Assembly (NCBI GenBank): GCA_021186555.1
Contig: JAJKFL010000042.1
Coordinates: forward strand, 46,985,480 to 47,049,479
Origin: Reticulitermes speratus
Taxonomy: Eukaryota; Arthropoda; Insecta; Blattodea; Rhinotermitidae
Reading direction: 5' to 3'
Length of the DNA stretch: 64,000 nt
This document shows, piece after piece, positions 53,821-64,000 of this stretch (position 1 is its first letter; each line of letters starts with the position of its first letter). Below the pieces are notes generated by a model. That model worked only from the letters and a program-made list of their open reading frames with translations, was not told the origin of the DNA and did no database searches. Made by a program: the position numbers and the translations under genes.

Positions 53821-54050
53821 ATCCGGGGATCGAATCCCGTTGGGGTGAGATTTTCAGCACCCGTCCAGACCGGCCCTGGGGCCCACCCAGCCTCCTGTAC
53901 AATGGGTACCGGGTCATTCCCAGGGGGTAAAGCGGCCGGGGCGTAGGTTGACCACCCACCTCCATCTGGCGCCGAGGTTAAAGAAAGAGTAGAGCTATAC
54001 CTCTACTCCCCCTCTGGGCCTTTATGGTCTGTTCTAGGGTGTACTTTACT
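53821..54050 (+). mobile_element. SINE family A, 5'-truncated, 12-bp TSD
   Basis: TSD tcctaatgtacg at 53809-53820 and 54051-54062. Starts inside the head at ATCCGGGGATCGAATCCCG. The truncation with intact TSD shows incomplete reverse transcription from the 3' end. Confidence 0.93.
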
Positions 54051-54062
54051 TCCTAATGTACG

Positions 54063-54884
54063 TATTAGAACAGTCAAAATTTTGCCCATCGCGTTTATAG
54101 TAACTCGCTGGCTGCTTTAGCCTCTTCTACAGATTCAACACTGTTTGAGTGGCTTCGATAATTGACACGGCATACTGAAATAATGTAAGATATTTCCTCT
54201 TACTTCAGGCAATGATTACGTAGGCAATAAGCCTATTCAAGTTCAGGCTTCGAAGTGCTGCGTAAGGCAGGAGGCAGAGGAGAATATGTCGGTGTGCTGG
54301 CCCTCAAGTTCAAGGAGACGAGTGAAATCGCCGTAATGACAGTGATTACTGTACCTGCATCCTGCTGGGCCTTCTGTCAGCGTTACGTAAGGAGCCTGAG
54401 TTCAACACACGTGGCGATTTCTCTCACGTTCATTTCTCAAGTTCAGTTACATGTGTTCAGAGCTAGCTCAGACATTTAAACCGCGTTCTTACGGCTGGTA
54501 GGTGTGTGTGTGTGTGTGGCAGTAATCACACATTGTACGAAAAGCAACGTGAATAATATTCGCGCTGTTCCCACGACTGGTGTGTGTGGCAAACTTTCCT
54601 ACTCGTAACAGCAAACATCGACCTGATAAGTAAATAATCATTGATGATTGCTTTGAGTAGTGCCACATTTACTGACAGTGACCAATATTTGTACAAGTGC
54701 ACCGTTCCCACGACGTGTCAAATATACACAAGTGACAAATGTTTGTCATATATGCCAGTCGTGGGAACGCTGTTTAACACATCTGCTAGTATAGAAATCT
54801 TGCAGAAAGTAATCTTGTAAGACCTTCGAATATAGTTGCAGTTACATTTGCCGAAACATTTAACATTTAAAACTTTTAAAGCCT
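54063..54884. other. No gene recognised
   Basis: A (TG)n tract at 54503-54519 and a repeated GTTCCCACGAC/GTCGTGGGAACG pair (54568, 54707, 54759); no coding signal. Confidence 0.5.
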
Positions 54885-55065
54885 AACTTTCACTGTACCT
54901 ACAATCAGGTTTAACATTCAACAATTCTACGTTCTGCCAACAGAGCGCATTTGTGTGTTTTATACGGATCTCAGAACGAACTGCGATTATTTCCCTATGC
55001 AACATTAACTGATTGGTTTTTGTAACCGAGACGGAGTGTGTTTACTGCGCGGTACGAGCTGGGTC
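54885..55065 (+). repeat. Single diverged copy of the 114-bp satellite founder
   Basis: Contains CAGGTTTAACATTCAACAAT, TCTACGTTCTGCC, ACGGATCTCAGAACG and GAGACGGAGTGTGTTTACTG in the array's order, with one unit only. Confidence 0.88.
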
Positions 55066-55082
55066 TTTGAATAAAGCAGAAT

Positions 55083-55375
55083 AAAGCGCGGTGGCGCAGT
55101 TGGTTGAGGCACTGCTCTACAAGCCGAAAGGTCGTGGGTTCGAATCCCGATGGTGTAATTGGAAGTTTTCATTGACATAATCGTTCCGGTCGCACTAACA
55201 TAACATAAATGAGTGCCAGGAATATTTCCTGGGGGGTAAAGGCGGCCGGTGCGTAGGGCTGACAACCTTACCACCTTCATGTGCCGATTGTCTAGAAATC
55301 TGGGAGCCTCAACCTCCTGGAACCCTAAGGGCCTGTCCAGGCCTGTAATGGGATTGCTTTACCTTTACCTTACCT
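55083..55375 (+). mobile_element. SINE family F
   Basis: GCGCGGTGGCGCAGTTGG head, box B GTGGGTTCGAATCCCGATGG, full body and CTTTACCTTTACC end. Confidence 0.92.
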
Positions 55376-55597
55376 ATTTCTGTTTACTTCTTGAATATGT
55401 TCTGTGAATGATAGAATCTGCGTGCAACCTCGATACTCTTATATCGATACTCATTAGAATACTGTTCGTCACGCTGAAGTCGCCCCACGTCCAGAATTGA
55501 ATGCCATTTTGGATTCTTTTCAATGGACTGTCTCAAAATGGATGTATCACGTACGTGAAGTAGTTGTAAGCGAGACAGTGAAGCGAGTGGTACGGTT

Positions 55598-55862
55598 AGA
55601 AGGTAGCTCAGTCGATATAGCGACTACGTACTGGCTGGACGATCCGGGGTTTGATTCCCATAATGAGAAAGAGGTTTTTTCCTTCTCCAAAAGTCTGGAT
55701 CCACCCAGCCTTCTCTTAAATAGGTACAGGAGGTAAAGCGGGGGGGGGGGGGGGGGTCAATGGGGCTGACCATTGACCAAAGTTTTGAATGAGTGGAGCT
55801 ATAATTCTGCCCCCCACTACGCCTTTGTGCTTTGTACAGGAACAACTGTAAGGTTCTTACCG
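55598..55862 (+). mobile_element. SINE family A, diverged
   Basis: GGTAGCTCAGTCGATATAGCG head, box B GGGGTTTGATTCCCAT, a 19-base G run at about 55739-55757, and AACAACTGTAAGGTTC end. Confidence 0.85.
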
Positions 55863-56898
55863 TTACTGTAAGGACGGTGTCTTTCATCATAATTTGTCTC
55901 AGAGTGAGAACAGTGTTATTTTGACTCCTCGTACTTTTAGAGTTTTACTCGTATTAATGTTAAATCAGACTGTGTATATAGTCACCTCCGTGCCCTAAAG
56001 GACTCGTCTGTGTTCTAGTTTGTGTCATTATCTGTTCTATTTGCCCCAAAATGGTTGCTTTTTGTCAATGCAGAAGTGTCGTTCTTGAAGGTTTAGGCAG
56101 ATAAGGTCCTTTCATTTTGTAGAACGCGACTTTCTATTAATCTGTTGCCTGTAAATACATGTGCCAGGTGTAAACTGTAAAACAGTACTGTGACCTTTGA
56201 ACACGTGATTCACAGAAGTGTTAAAAAGTCTGAAATGAAGGTCTGACTTGTATTAGGTGGGACTGATTTAATTACGTTGACAAATCGATTTTAAATGTCA
56301 CAGTTGTATATGTGATATGCCTTGCCCTTGCAGAGGGAAGTGCTTTTCTACGGTAGCTGTCGCAGAGGTGTGGCTCCTCTATTCATACCTTGCGGTCTCT
56401 CCTTGCGCGTAGGAAGGTTAAACACATGTTAAAAGATGCAGCACAAATACCTGAAATATTTCCACGTATACTTCGTTTGAAACGCGTATAAGGATTTGTT
56501 GTAGAGTGAGTAGACCAACTTTACGAAGTGCTGTGGCTTCAGAGAGGTCTGCCGAATGGCGAGCATAGTAGTTCTGCACTTTTTAATAATATTTATATCT
56601 GTAAGTAATGTTGTCAAGCACTTCCCTTGTAAGGAAGAAACACGAAAGCACTTGCCCTAAGTAATCAGGAATGAAATAACAAACTTTGTGCCTTTTTGTT
56701 AACTTATCATGAACATGGCCCATTCCCGCAAGTTGTTTTCCCCTGTTACTGTAACAGTAACGTGGCCAACTCTTCTGCTGTTACCTCACTGGGATTCTGA
56801 ACTCAGAGTAAAGTCGGCCCTGCTCAAGCATTAACAGAGTGTGCCTTAATTCTTCACCGGCGTGTGAATGTCGAAGGTGTCCTGAATATAATCGAATA
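55863..56898. other. No gene recognised
   Basis: Unique-looking sequence, no ORF of note. Confidence 0.5.
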
Positions 56899-59670
56899 GT
56901 AACGATTTACATCAATATCTGATGATGATCTAACAATCTGCACATTTTTGATGGTGACGTAACAACTTATATCAGTATCTTATGATAACGTAACAACTTA
57001 CATCAGTATCTATTGATGACGTAACAATCTACATCAGTATCTGTTGATGACATAACAACCTACATCAGTATCTTATGATAACGTAACAACTTAATCAGTA
57101 TCTGTTGATGACGTAACAACTTATATCAGTATCTTATGATAACGTAACAACTTATATCAGTATCTGTTGATGACGTAACAACCTACATCAGTATCTTATG
57201 ATAACGTAACAACTTAATCAGTTAACAATCAACAAGATATTTCGAGCCGAAAATTGCAAAGCAAACTTAATCAGTATCTGTTGATGACGTAACAACTTAT
57301 TACAGTTTCTTATGATAACGTAACAACTTATATCAGTATCTTATGATAACGTAACAACTTATATCAGTATCTTATGATAACGTAACAACTTATATCAGTA
57401 TCTTATGATAACGTAACAACTTATATCAGTATCTTATGATAACGTAACAACTTATATCAGTATCTGATTATGACGTAACAGTCTACATCAGTATCTTATG
57501 ATAACGTAACAACTTATATCAGTATCTGATTATGACGTAACAGTCTACATCAGTATCTTATGATAACGTAACAACTTATATCAGTATCTTATGATAACGT
57601 AACAACTTATGTCAGTATCTTATGATAACGTAACAACTTATATCAGTATCTGATTATGACGTAACAGTCTACATCAGTATCTTATGATAACGTAACAACT
57701 TATATCAGTATCTTATGATAACGTAACAACTTATGTCAGTATCTTATGATAACGTAACAACTTATATCAGTATCTTATGATAACGTAACAACTTATATCA
57801 GTATCTTATGATAACGTAACAACTTATATCAGTATCTTATGATAACGTAACAACTTATATCAGTATCTTATGATAACGTAACAACTTATATCAGTATCTT
57901 ATGATAACGTAACAACTTATATCAGTATCTTATGATAACGTAACAACTTATATCAGTATCTGATTATGACGTAACAGTCTACATCAGTATCTTATGATAA
58001 CGTAACAACTTATATCAGTATCTGATTATGACGTAACAGTCTACATCAGTATCTTATGATAACGTAACAACTTATATCAGTATCTTATGATAACGTAACA
58101 ACTTATGTCAGTATCTTATGATAACGTAACAACTTATATCAGTATCTGATTATGACGTAACAGTCTACATCAGTATCTTATGATAACGTAACAACTTATA
58201 TCAGTATCTTATGATAACGTAACAACTTATGTCAGTATCTTATGATAACGTAACAACTTATATCAGTATCTGATTATGACGTAACAGTCTACATCAGTAT
58301 CTTATGATAACGTAACAACTTATATCAGTATCTTATGATAACGTAACAACTTATGTCAGTATCTTATGATAACGTAACAACTTATATCAGTATCTGATTA
58401 TGACGTAACAGTCTACATCAGTATCTTATGATAACGTAACAACTTATATCAGTATCTTATGATAACGTAACAACTTATGTCAGTATCTTATGATAACGTA
58501 ACAACTTATATCAGTATCTGATTATGACGTAACAGTCTACATCAGTATCTTATGATAACGTAACAACTTATATCAGTATCTTATGATAACGTAACAACTT
58601 ATGTCAGTATCTTATGATAACGTAACAACTTATATCAGTATCTGATTATGACGTAACAGTCTACATCAGTATCTTATGATAACGTAACAACTTATATCAG
58701 TATCTGATTATGACGTAACAGTCTACATCAGTATCTTATGATAACGTAACAACTTATATCAGTATCTTATGATAACGTAACAACTTATGTCAGTATCTTA
58801 TGATAACGTAACAACTTATATCAGTATCTGATTATGACGTAACAGTCTACATCAGTATCTTATGATAACGTAACAACTTATATCAGTATCTTATGATAAC
58901 GTAACAACTTATGTCAGTATCTTATGATAACGTAACAACTTATATCAGTATCTGATTATGACGTAACAGTCTACATCAGTATCTTATGATAACGTAACAA
59001 CTTATATCAGTATCTTATGATAACGTAACAACTTATGTCAGTATCTTATGATAACGTAACAACTTATATCAGTATCTTATGATAACGTAACAACTTATAT
59101 CAGTATCTTATGATAACGTAACAACTTATATCAGTATCTTATGATAACGTAACAACTTATGTCAGTATCTTATGATAACGTAACAACTTATATCAGTATC
59201 TGATTATGACATAACAGTCTACATCAGTATCTTATGATAACGAACAACTTATATCAGTATCTGATTATGACGTAACAGTCTACATCAGTATCTTATGATA
59301 ACGTAACAACTTATATCAGTATCTTATGATAACGTAACAACTTATGTCAGTATCTTATGATAACGTAACAACTTATATCAGTATCTGATTATGACGTAAC
59401 AGTCTACATCAGTATCTGACGATGACATAACAATCTACATCAGTATCTGTTGATGACGTAACAACCTACATCAGTATCTTATGACGACGTAACAACTTAT
59501 ATCAGTATCTGATTATGACGTAGCAGTCTACATCAGTATCTGATGATGACATAACAATCTACATCAGTATCTTATGATGACGTAACAGTCTATATCAGTA
59601 TCTGTTTATGACGTAACAATCTGCAAATTCTGATGATGACGTAACAATCTAACAACTTACATCAATATCC
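56899..59670 (+). repeat. 31-bp minisatellite array 2 with 124-bp higher-order unit
   Basis: About 88 copies of ATCTTATGATAACGTAACAA plus CTTATATCAGT. A variant monomer (GATTATGACGTAACAGTC, then TACATCAGTATCT) recurs mostly every 124 bp (57528, 57652, then 57962 to about 59390), often with a GTCAGT variant two monomers later, giving a four-monomer block. Monomers are more diverse at both ends (56900-57300, 59400-59670), as expected if the centre was homogenised last. Confidence 0.97.
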
Positions 59671-60585
59671 GATGCCTCGCCCTCAAACAAACATTTTAAC
59701 ACATTTTAAAGTTGTCTACTCGTGCATGTCAGATCCCTGTATTCCTTTATTCTTATTTAGTTGCTGTAATTAACGAATATGTTTTAACACATTTTACTAT
59801 AGCGTTTGCCTTCAGACAGTTTTTCCTGTGTGATACGGATACAGTCTGCATAATTATGGTGTCACGGAAGTGACACACCGCGTAGCCACAACAGCCAGGT
59901 TGTACAGCTACCTCAGAGATAAGACAGTGGCCGGCTGACAGCACACGTAATGTCAGAACCGTGTTTGTACCATGTTTAGACGTACAGTGTGCGTGTACAG
60001 GCAATGCTATCATTACTGCCCTCTTTCCGAAGTTAATGTAATCTAATATGTAGAATGTTTCATGTCACGTTGACCAACTTAAGGTGCTCTTTCTAAAGGT
60101 CATTTGGAGTAAATTATGTGAATTCGGCGTCTCTCCAGGTGTTTGATCAAGTCATAGCAGAATATTATGTGCATAGAAATGTTTCTTCCTTCTGTTGCTC
60201 TTCTTTGCCACTGCTCTCCTAAGTGATGTCTCACGACGGTTTGAAGTTTATTGCTACACTTGTTGGCAGCTAATCTAGCTCTGTTGTATACCGCGGACGT
60301 GCTGAAGCTTATTGCGTGAATTCTTTGGATAAGTTTAGAATTTTCATTCACAACTTCTTTTACCTATGAACAAACCTTAATTTTACTTAATTTACTCAGA
60401 AGATGAAATGAGCAGGTTTTACAGGAATAGAAATATTGGTACCTTTCTACCAAACTACACGGAGTCATATAACGGTAGACTTTCAAATTCCATATTTCAT
60501 CTCTGAATTTGAGTCGTATTTTTTCTTCGAATTTCCGGGACAAACTAGACCTAAGTGTTGTGAATTTGTAACGTTATGTACACGT
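59671..60585. other. No gene recognised
   Basis: Short open frames only; no repeat identified. Confidence 0.5.
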
Positions 60586-60772
60586 TATACTAACATTTTA
60601 AATTGCAGTGGTAATTATGTTTACCACTGCCTTAACAATCGGAGTCTATACATTTTGCCCGCACAGTACATTTATTGTTTTCCATATGATTTCTTACAAG
60701 AAACAGCGATTATCTCTCTAACATCATTTGACAGTTGTTCTTTAAACGGAGACTGTTCACTGTGAGGTACGA
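60586..60772 (+). repeat. Ancient copy of the 114-bp satellite founder
   Basis: CAGTGGTAATTATGTTTACCACTGC, TTTTGCCCGCACAGTACATT, AAGAAACAGCGATTATCTC and GAGACTGTTCACTG follow the array order with many substitutions. Confidence 0.65.
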
Positions 60773-61419
60773 CTAGATGAACTTGAGGCGTCAGATGGCT
60801 TAATGGCCTGGACTACGCTGCTTCCTTGAAGTTCTACTTACATGATTCCTGTCAATTTTATTTACAAATGTTACAGAAGGTCAAACGATTAGGAAAGGCA
60901 AAGGGATATTTATAAAATTTGGAAGACAAACCGGAAGTGAATGTAAAACAAACATGGCTGTGCAACCGAACCACACAGCCTTCAAGTGTTATTAGTGTTT
61001 GTACGCTAAACAGGTGGGATGGTACAGAGGAAATCCGAATAACATGACGTAAGATGCGTGCAAAATACACTTGCTAAATTATCAGCTGTGCAGTATTTTC
61101 GTCGTACGCTTGAAACTTCAACCTTTGCTTCTTTATTCTGCAACCAGTCAAGTGCCAGGACACAGATGAAGCTCCCAACTTAAATACTGAGGATGTGATG
61201 ATATGGTACCTGGTCAGGGCTATAGTTGAGTGTGGAACAATGGAAGAATGGTAATTAACAGGGGAAAACCGAACAAACGAGCAGAAATATCTGATTCAGT
61301 GTCATTTCATCTACCATGAACTTCATACGAAGTCACACCTGGGATTGAATTTAGGCTCTGCTGGCAGAAACCTACCAATTAGAAGAAAATTATGTCTTCC
61401 ACAGTCACCTCTGTTTGTG
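60773..61419. other. No gene recognised
   Basis: No coding or repeat signal that I can name. Confidence 0.45.
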
Positions 61420-61612
61420 GTAGGACTCATTCGGTATGGTGACCAGGCTACGAGCTCGACGACCGAGGAATCGGTATTCGATTGCGAGTGGAGAAAAACC
61501 TTTTGTTTTCAGACCGGGTCTGTTACCCACCCAGCGCAAAGCGGCCGGGTCTTCAAGCTGATTATTTCGTACCGGAGTTAAGAATCTCCCCACCCCCCCC
61601 CCCCCACACGTT
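61420..61612 (+). mobile_element. SINE family A, diverged
   Basis: CTCATTCGGTATGGTGACC head, CAGACCGGGTCTGTTACCC, AAGCGGCCGGGTC, and a 14-base C run near 61592-61605. Confidence 0.7.
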
Positions 61613-61668
61613 TGGTAACGTGATGGTTTACAATAAACACAGCGACATCCAGACCTTTACTTTCGTGT

Positions 61669-61815
61669 TGGTTGTGTTGAGCGGGTAGCGCATTCGACAT
61701 ACCGGCTAGGCTATGGGCTCGAATCCGAGGTTGAGCCTCAGCGGAGCCCATCTACTCCCTCCCCGTTCCACCCGGGCATTTGCTGGACGACTTTGCCTTT
61801 TCTTACCCTGACATG
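61669..61815 (+). mobile_element. tRNA-derived SINE, other family (E)
   Basis: GTTGAGCGGGTAGCGCATTC head and box B GGGCTCGAATCCGAGG, then GACTTTGCCTTTTCTTACC end. Only one copy recognised here. Confidence 0.65.
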
Positions 61816-61983
61816 TGTTGTAGCCAGTTTTTTTTACCATAAACTTCAACCCGTCCTGAAGATGGAGACAGCATGTTATACGAAACGATGATATACACCA
61901 ATATTAGGCGGTCTTACAACTCGGGTTACGCACATTGGCCTGATATTAGTTTCAGCACTGGAGTGCGTGCTTAAGGTTTAGAG

Positions 61984-62507
61984 CAATGGTATTTAACCTT
62001 TTTGTTCGCGTACCCCCAGATATAATTTCTCTTCAACTTTGTACCCCCAAAGTTGTTGGTGCATAATTCAAGTTATACACAGTCTATAATCTACATCTAA
62101 AATAAGTTAAATAAATTACATCCAAAATAATGTATTAAATAATAAGTTTTAAATGAGAAAAAGGAGAATCAAGCTATTAAATAACAAATATATTATAGCC
62201 TATCATATAAAAATTAATAAAGGAACAAAGGTATTTTAGCAAAGCAAAATTATATGCACTATTTGGAATAACATGAAACTAGCCGCCCAGATAAAAATCG
62301 CATAAAGGAGAGAGAGAGAGAGAGAGAGAAAATGGCACTCCCAAATCGCATGTCCTTACGTCCGGTCTCTTGTGGCTAACCCTAAATCTGGCCCTGATTA
62401 TTCAGTGTTTGTCATGAAATAATATATTTATTTTTTTTGTTCTACGTACCCCCTAAGATGTCTTCGCGTACCCCAGGGGTACGCGTACCGCAGGTTGATT
62501 ACCACTG
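61984..62507. mobile_element. hAT MITE with 8-bp TSD
   Basis: TSD gtttagag (61976-61983) and ctttagag (62508-62515), one mismatch. Ends CAATGGTATTTAACC and, from the right, CAGTGGTAATCAACC, each followed by GCGTACCCC blocks. Internal AT-rich filler and (GA)n at 62309-62329; no transposase. Confidence 0.88.
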
Positions 62508-62515
62508 CTTTAGAG

Positions 62516-63150
62516 TAAGGCCTTGCGTGTAGATTGTAAGATGGTGAGTGGCCATTAAGGCACCACTGTCACGTCCATGACACATGGAGAGGAATGCCGT
62601 TACAATTGTACTGCGGCCATTAATGGGACAAGTGGATAAGGACACAAGGATAATGCAGGAAGTGTGGCTCAAGTACTCTCTTTATACGGAAAATGTGAGG
62701 TCCTCAAATCGTCCTGCATATCAAATTGTTGAGTCATAATGATATAACAACGCGTAATAGTTGCATCTTTTAAACCTGGGGGTTCTTTCTTTAATGGTGT
62801 TTATATAGCTTCGACGAAAGCTCGGGTTTATTGGCTAGGTTTGTCTTAGAAATCGTTTTGAATTGCATTGAACGAAGTCCTTGAGAAGCTAACAGCCACC
62901 CCCCCGCCCCTCAAAAAAAGCACATTTTACGAAACGCGATTATTCGTTGCTGTTTTCCTATGAATTCCGCTGTTGGTCCATTCCACACCCTCTCTATCTG
63001 TGCCCTTAATTTATTCCCCCGTTCATGACAGATTCTTCTAAGGTTGTCTCGTTTGTTTGTTTTTGCGTACCAAAATTTAGTATGCATTTCTGCTCTCATG
63101 AGTGTCACATGGCATCATCTTATCGTCTTTGATTTATTCACCTTAATGAT
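62516..63150. other. No gene recognised
   Basis: No repeat or coding signal that I can name. Confidence 0.45.
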
Positions 63151-63315
63151 CAGGGGTACACAAACCCTGGGCGCCAAGTTACCCGGGCAACTAAATTTTA
63201 AACTGTCGCACCTAATATTTGTGGATCCTTAATGTGGTACTTGCTTCATTTTACCGCTGTGGCGCCTAGAACTTTGAGATGGCTTCTATATTTTTGGAAA
63301 ATTTCTCTACCCCTG
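63151..63315. mobile_element. Short hAT-like MITE
   Basis: Starts CAGGGGTACACAAACCCTGG and ends CTACCCCTG (reverse complement CAGGGGTAG). The 8-bp flanks ttaatgat/ttcatagt match at only five of eight positions. Related to 16656-16790. Confidence 0.6.
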
Positions 63316-63739
63316 TTCATAGTGATGATAATGACCACAAAATATGAAGCTCCTCGCTAAGCAATTTTCTGCAGCCTCCTGGTACTTCCTACTTGCTAGG
63401 TGCAAACAAAACTTTACTGATACAACATTTATTTGCTAAAGAAAAGTGGAAGGATATGAATTTCACTGAAACAGCCTGGTCTGTATAAATGGTACGTTAT
63501 TTTGACAGCTGTCTGTCTTGACTCAAATTAGGGTCTTCATTGTTTTCTTCGCCAGACGTTAGAAAATTAATGTGGGCAATGTATATAGTTCGTATGGGAG
63601 AGATAAAAATGTTTGTGTTTCTATTAAGTGTGTATAAAGGTTCATAAAAACTGCTCTTTTCTCTGTAAATGTGAACGATGTCCGAGCCTGAGTCCAAATA
63701 GCGCAATAAACCGGTGCCTGCACTCGGAGGCGAGGGTTG

Positions 63740-64000
63740 GATCTCCATAAGAGAGGGTCACCACAAGGGCCATACTTAGAGGAGAGGCTTGATACAAGGA
63801 CAGTGCTTTAAAAGAGGCTCGTTTTAGGAGCATTGCTTCAGAAGAAGCTGGCCATAGAGGCGGTATTTCGGAAGAGGCTGACTGTAGAGGCTCTTTACAA
63901 GACGGCAAAGAGCTTTGCCATAAGAGCAATACCTCAAAAGAGGCTCGCCCTAAAGGCGTTACTTCAAAACAGGCACACCACAGAGACAATATTTCGGTAA
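63740..64000. repeat. Degenerate 30-bp tandem repeat reaching the window edge
   Basis: Imperfect units such as GAGGCTCGTTTTAGGAGCAT plus TGCTTCAGAA and GAAGCTGGCCATAGAGGCGG plus TATTTCGGAA. The minus strand stays open and reads a degenerate decapeptide (ACFEVTPLGR, ASFEVLLLWQ, ASSEIPPLWP, ASSEAMLLKR, ASFKALSLYQ). No start context, domain or splice signal supports a gene, but coding cannot be excluded at the edge. Confidence 0.7.

Noticed and set aside
56899-59670. CRISPR-like array
   Set aside because: Period 31 has no unique spacers; it is a continuous tandem repeat in a eukaryotic genome.

Overview
The window looks like nuclear DNA of an insect, most likely polyneopteran (cockroach, termite or stick-insect grade). 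This rests on one clearly recognisable insect gene with long introns, about 55 kb without host exons, and a dense layer of tRNA-derived SINEs, LINE 3' ends, hAT and pogo MITEs and minisatellites. The species cannot be fixed from sequence alone.

Left part (1-9.1 kb, minus strand): four consecutive exons of ovo/shavenbaby, the C2H2 zinc-finger regulator of epidermal trichome formation and germ line. Transcript order runs from high to low coordinates: a 1.57-kb exon (7485-9058) with conserved motifs, a polyproline run and a glycine-rich stretch; a polyQ exon (3386-3676); an exon with zinc fingers 1-2 (1832-2156); an exon with finger 3 (882-1006). All splice phases agree. The gene is cut by the left edge (finger 4 and 3'UTR missing), and its 5' exon(s) were not found to the right.

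Right part (9.1-64 kb): no host coding exon recognised. It holds two large arrays with 31-bp units (9.56-11.53 kb and 56.9-59.67 kb), both with higher-order structure; two inverted arrays of a 114-bp satellite (28.26-29.66 and 31.95-32.66 kb); 41-, 42- and 49-bp minisatellites; at least six SINE families, many with intact target-site duplications (TSDs); LINE 3' ends; and nested insertions (hAT in SINE, SINE in SINE).

Most interesting: at least a dozen sites match a small hammerhead self-cleaving ribozyme (CTGANGA, stem II, GAAA, two-pair stem III, TA cleavage site, stem I). Stem I and stem II covary between families (for example AAACCC/GGGTTT, GTCC/GGAC, GAAC/GTTC). Most lie in short non-coding elements with 8-13 bp TSDs and a shared terminal ATGCACGGT box. 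Several are near-perfect fold-backs, so each strand carries a ribozyme. They resemble hammerhead-bearing Penelope-like retroelements and their non-autonomous derivatives.
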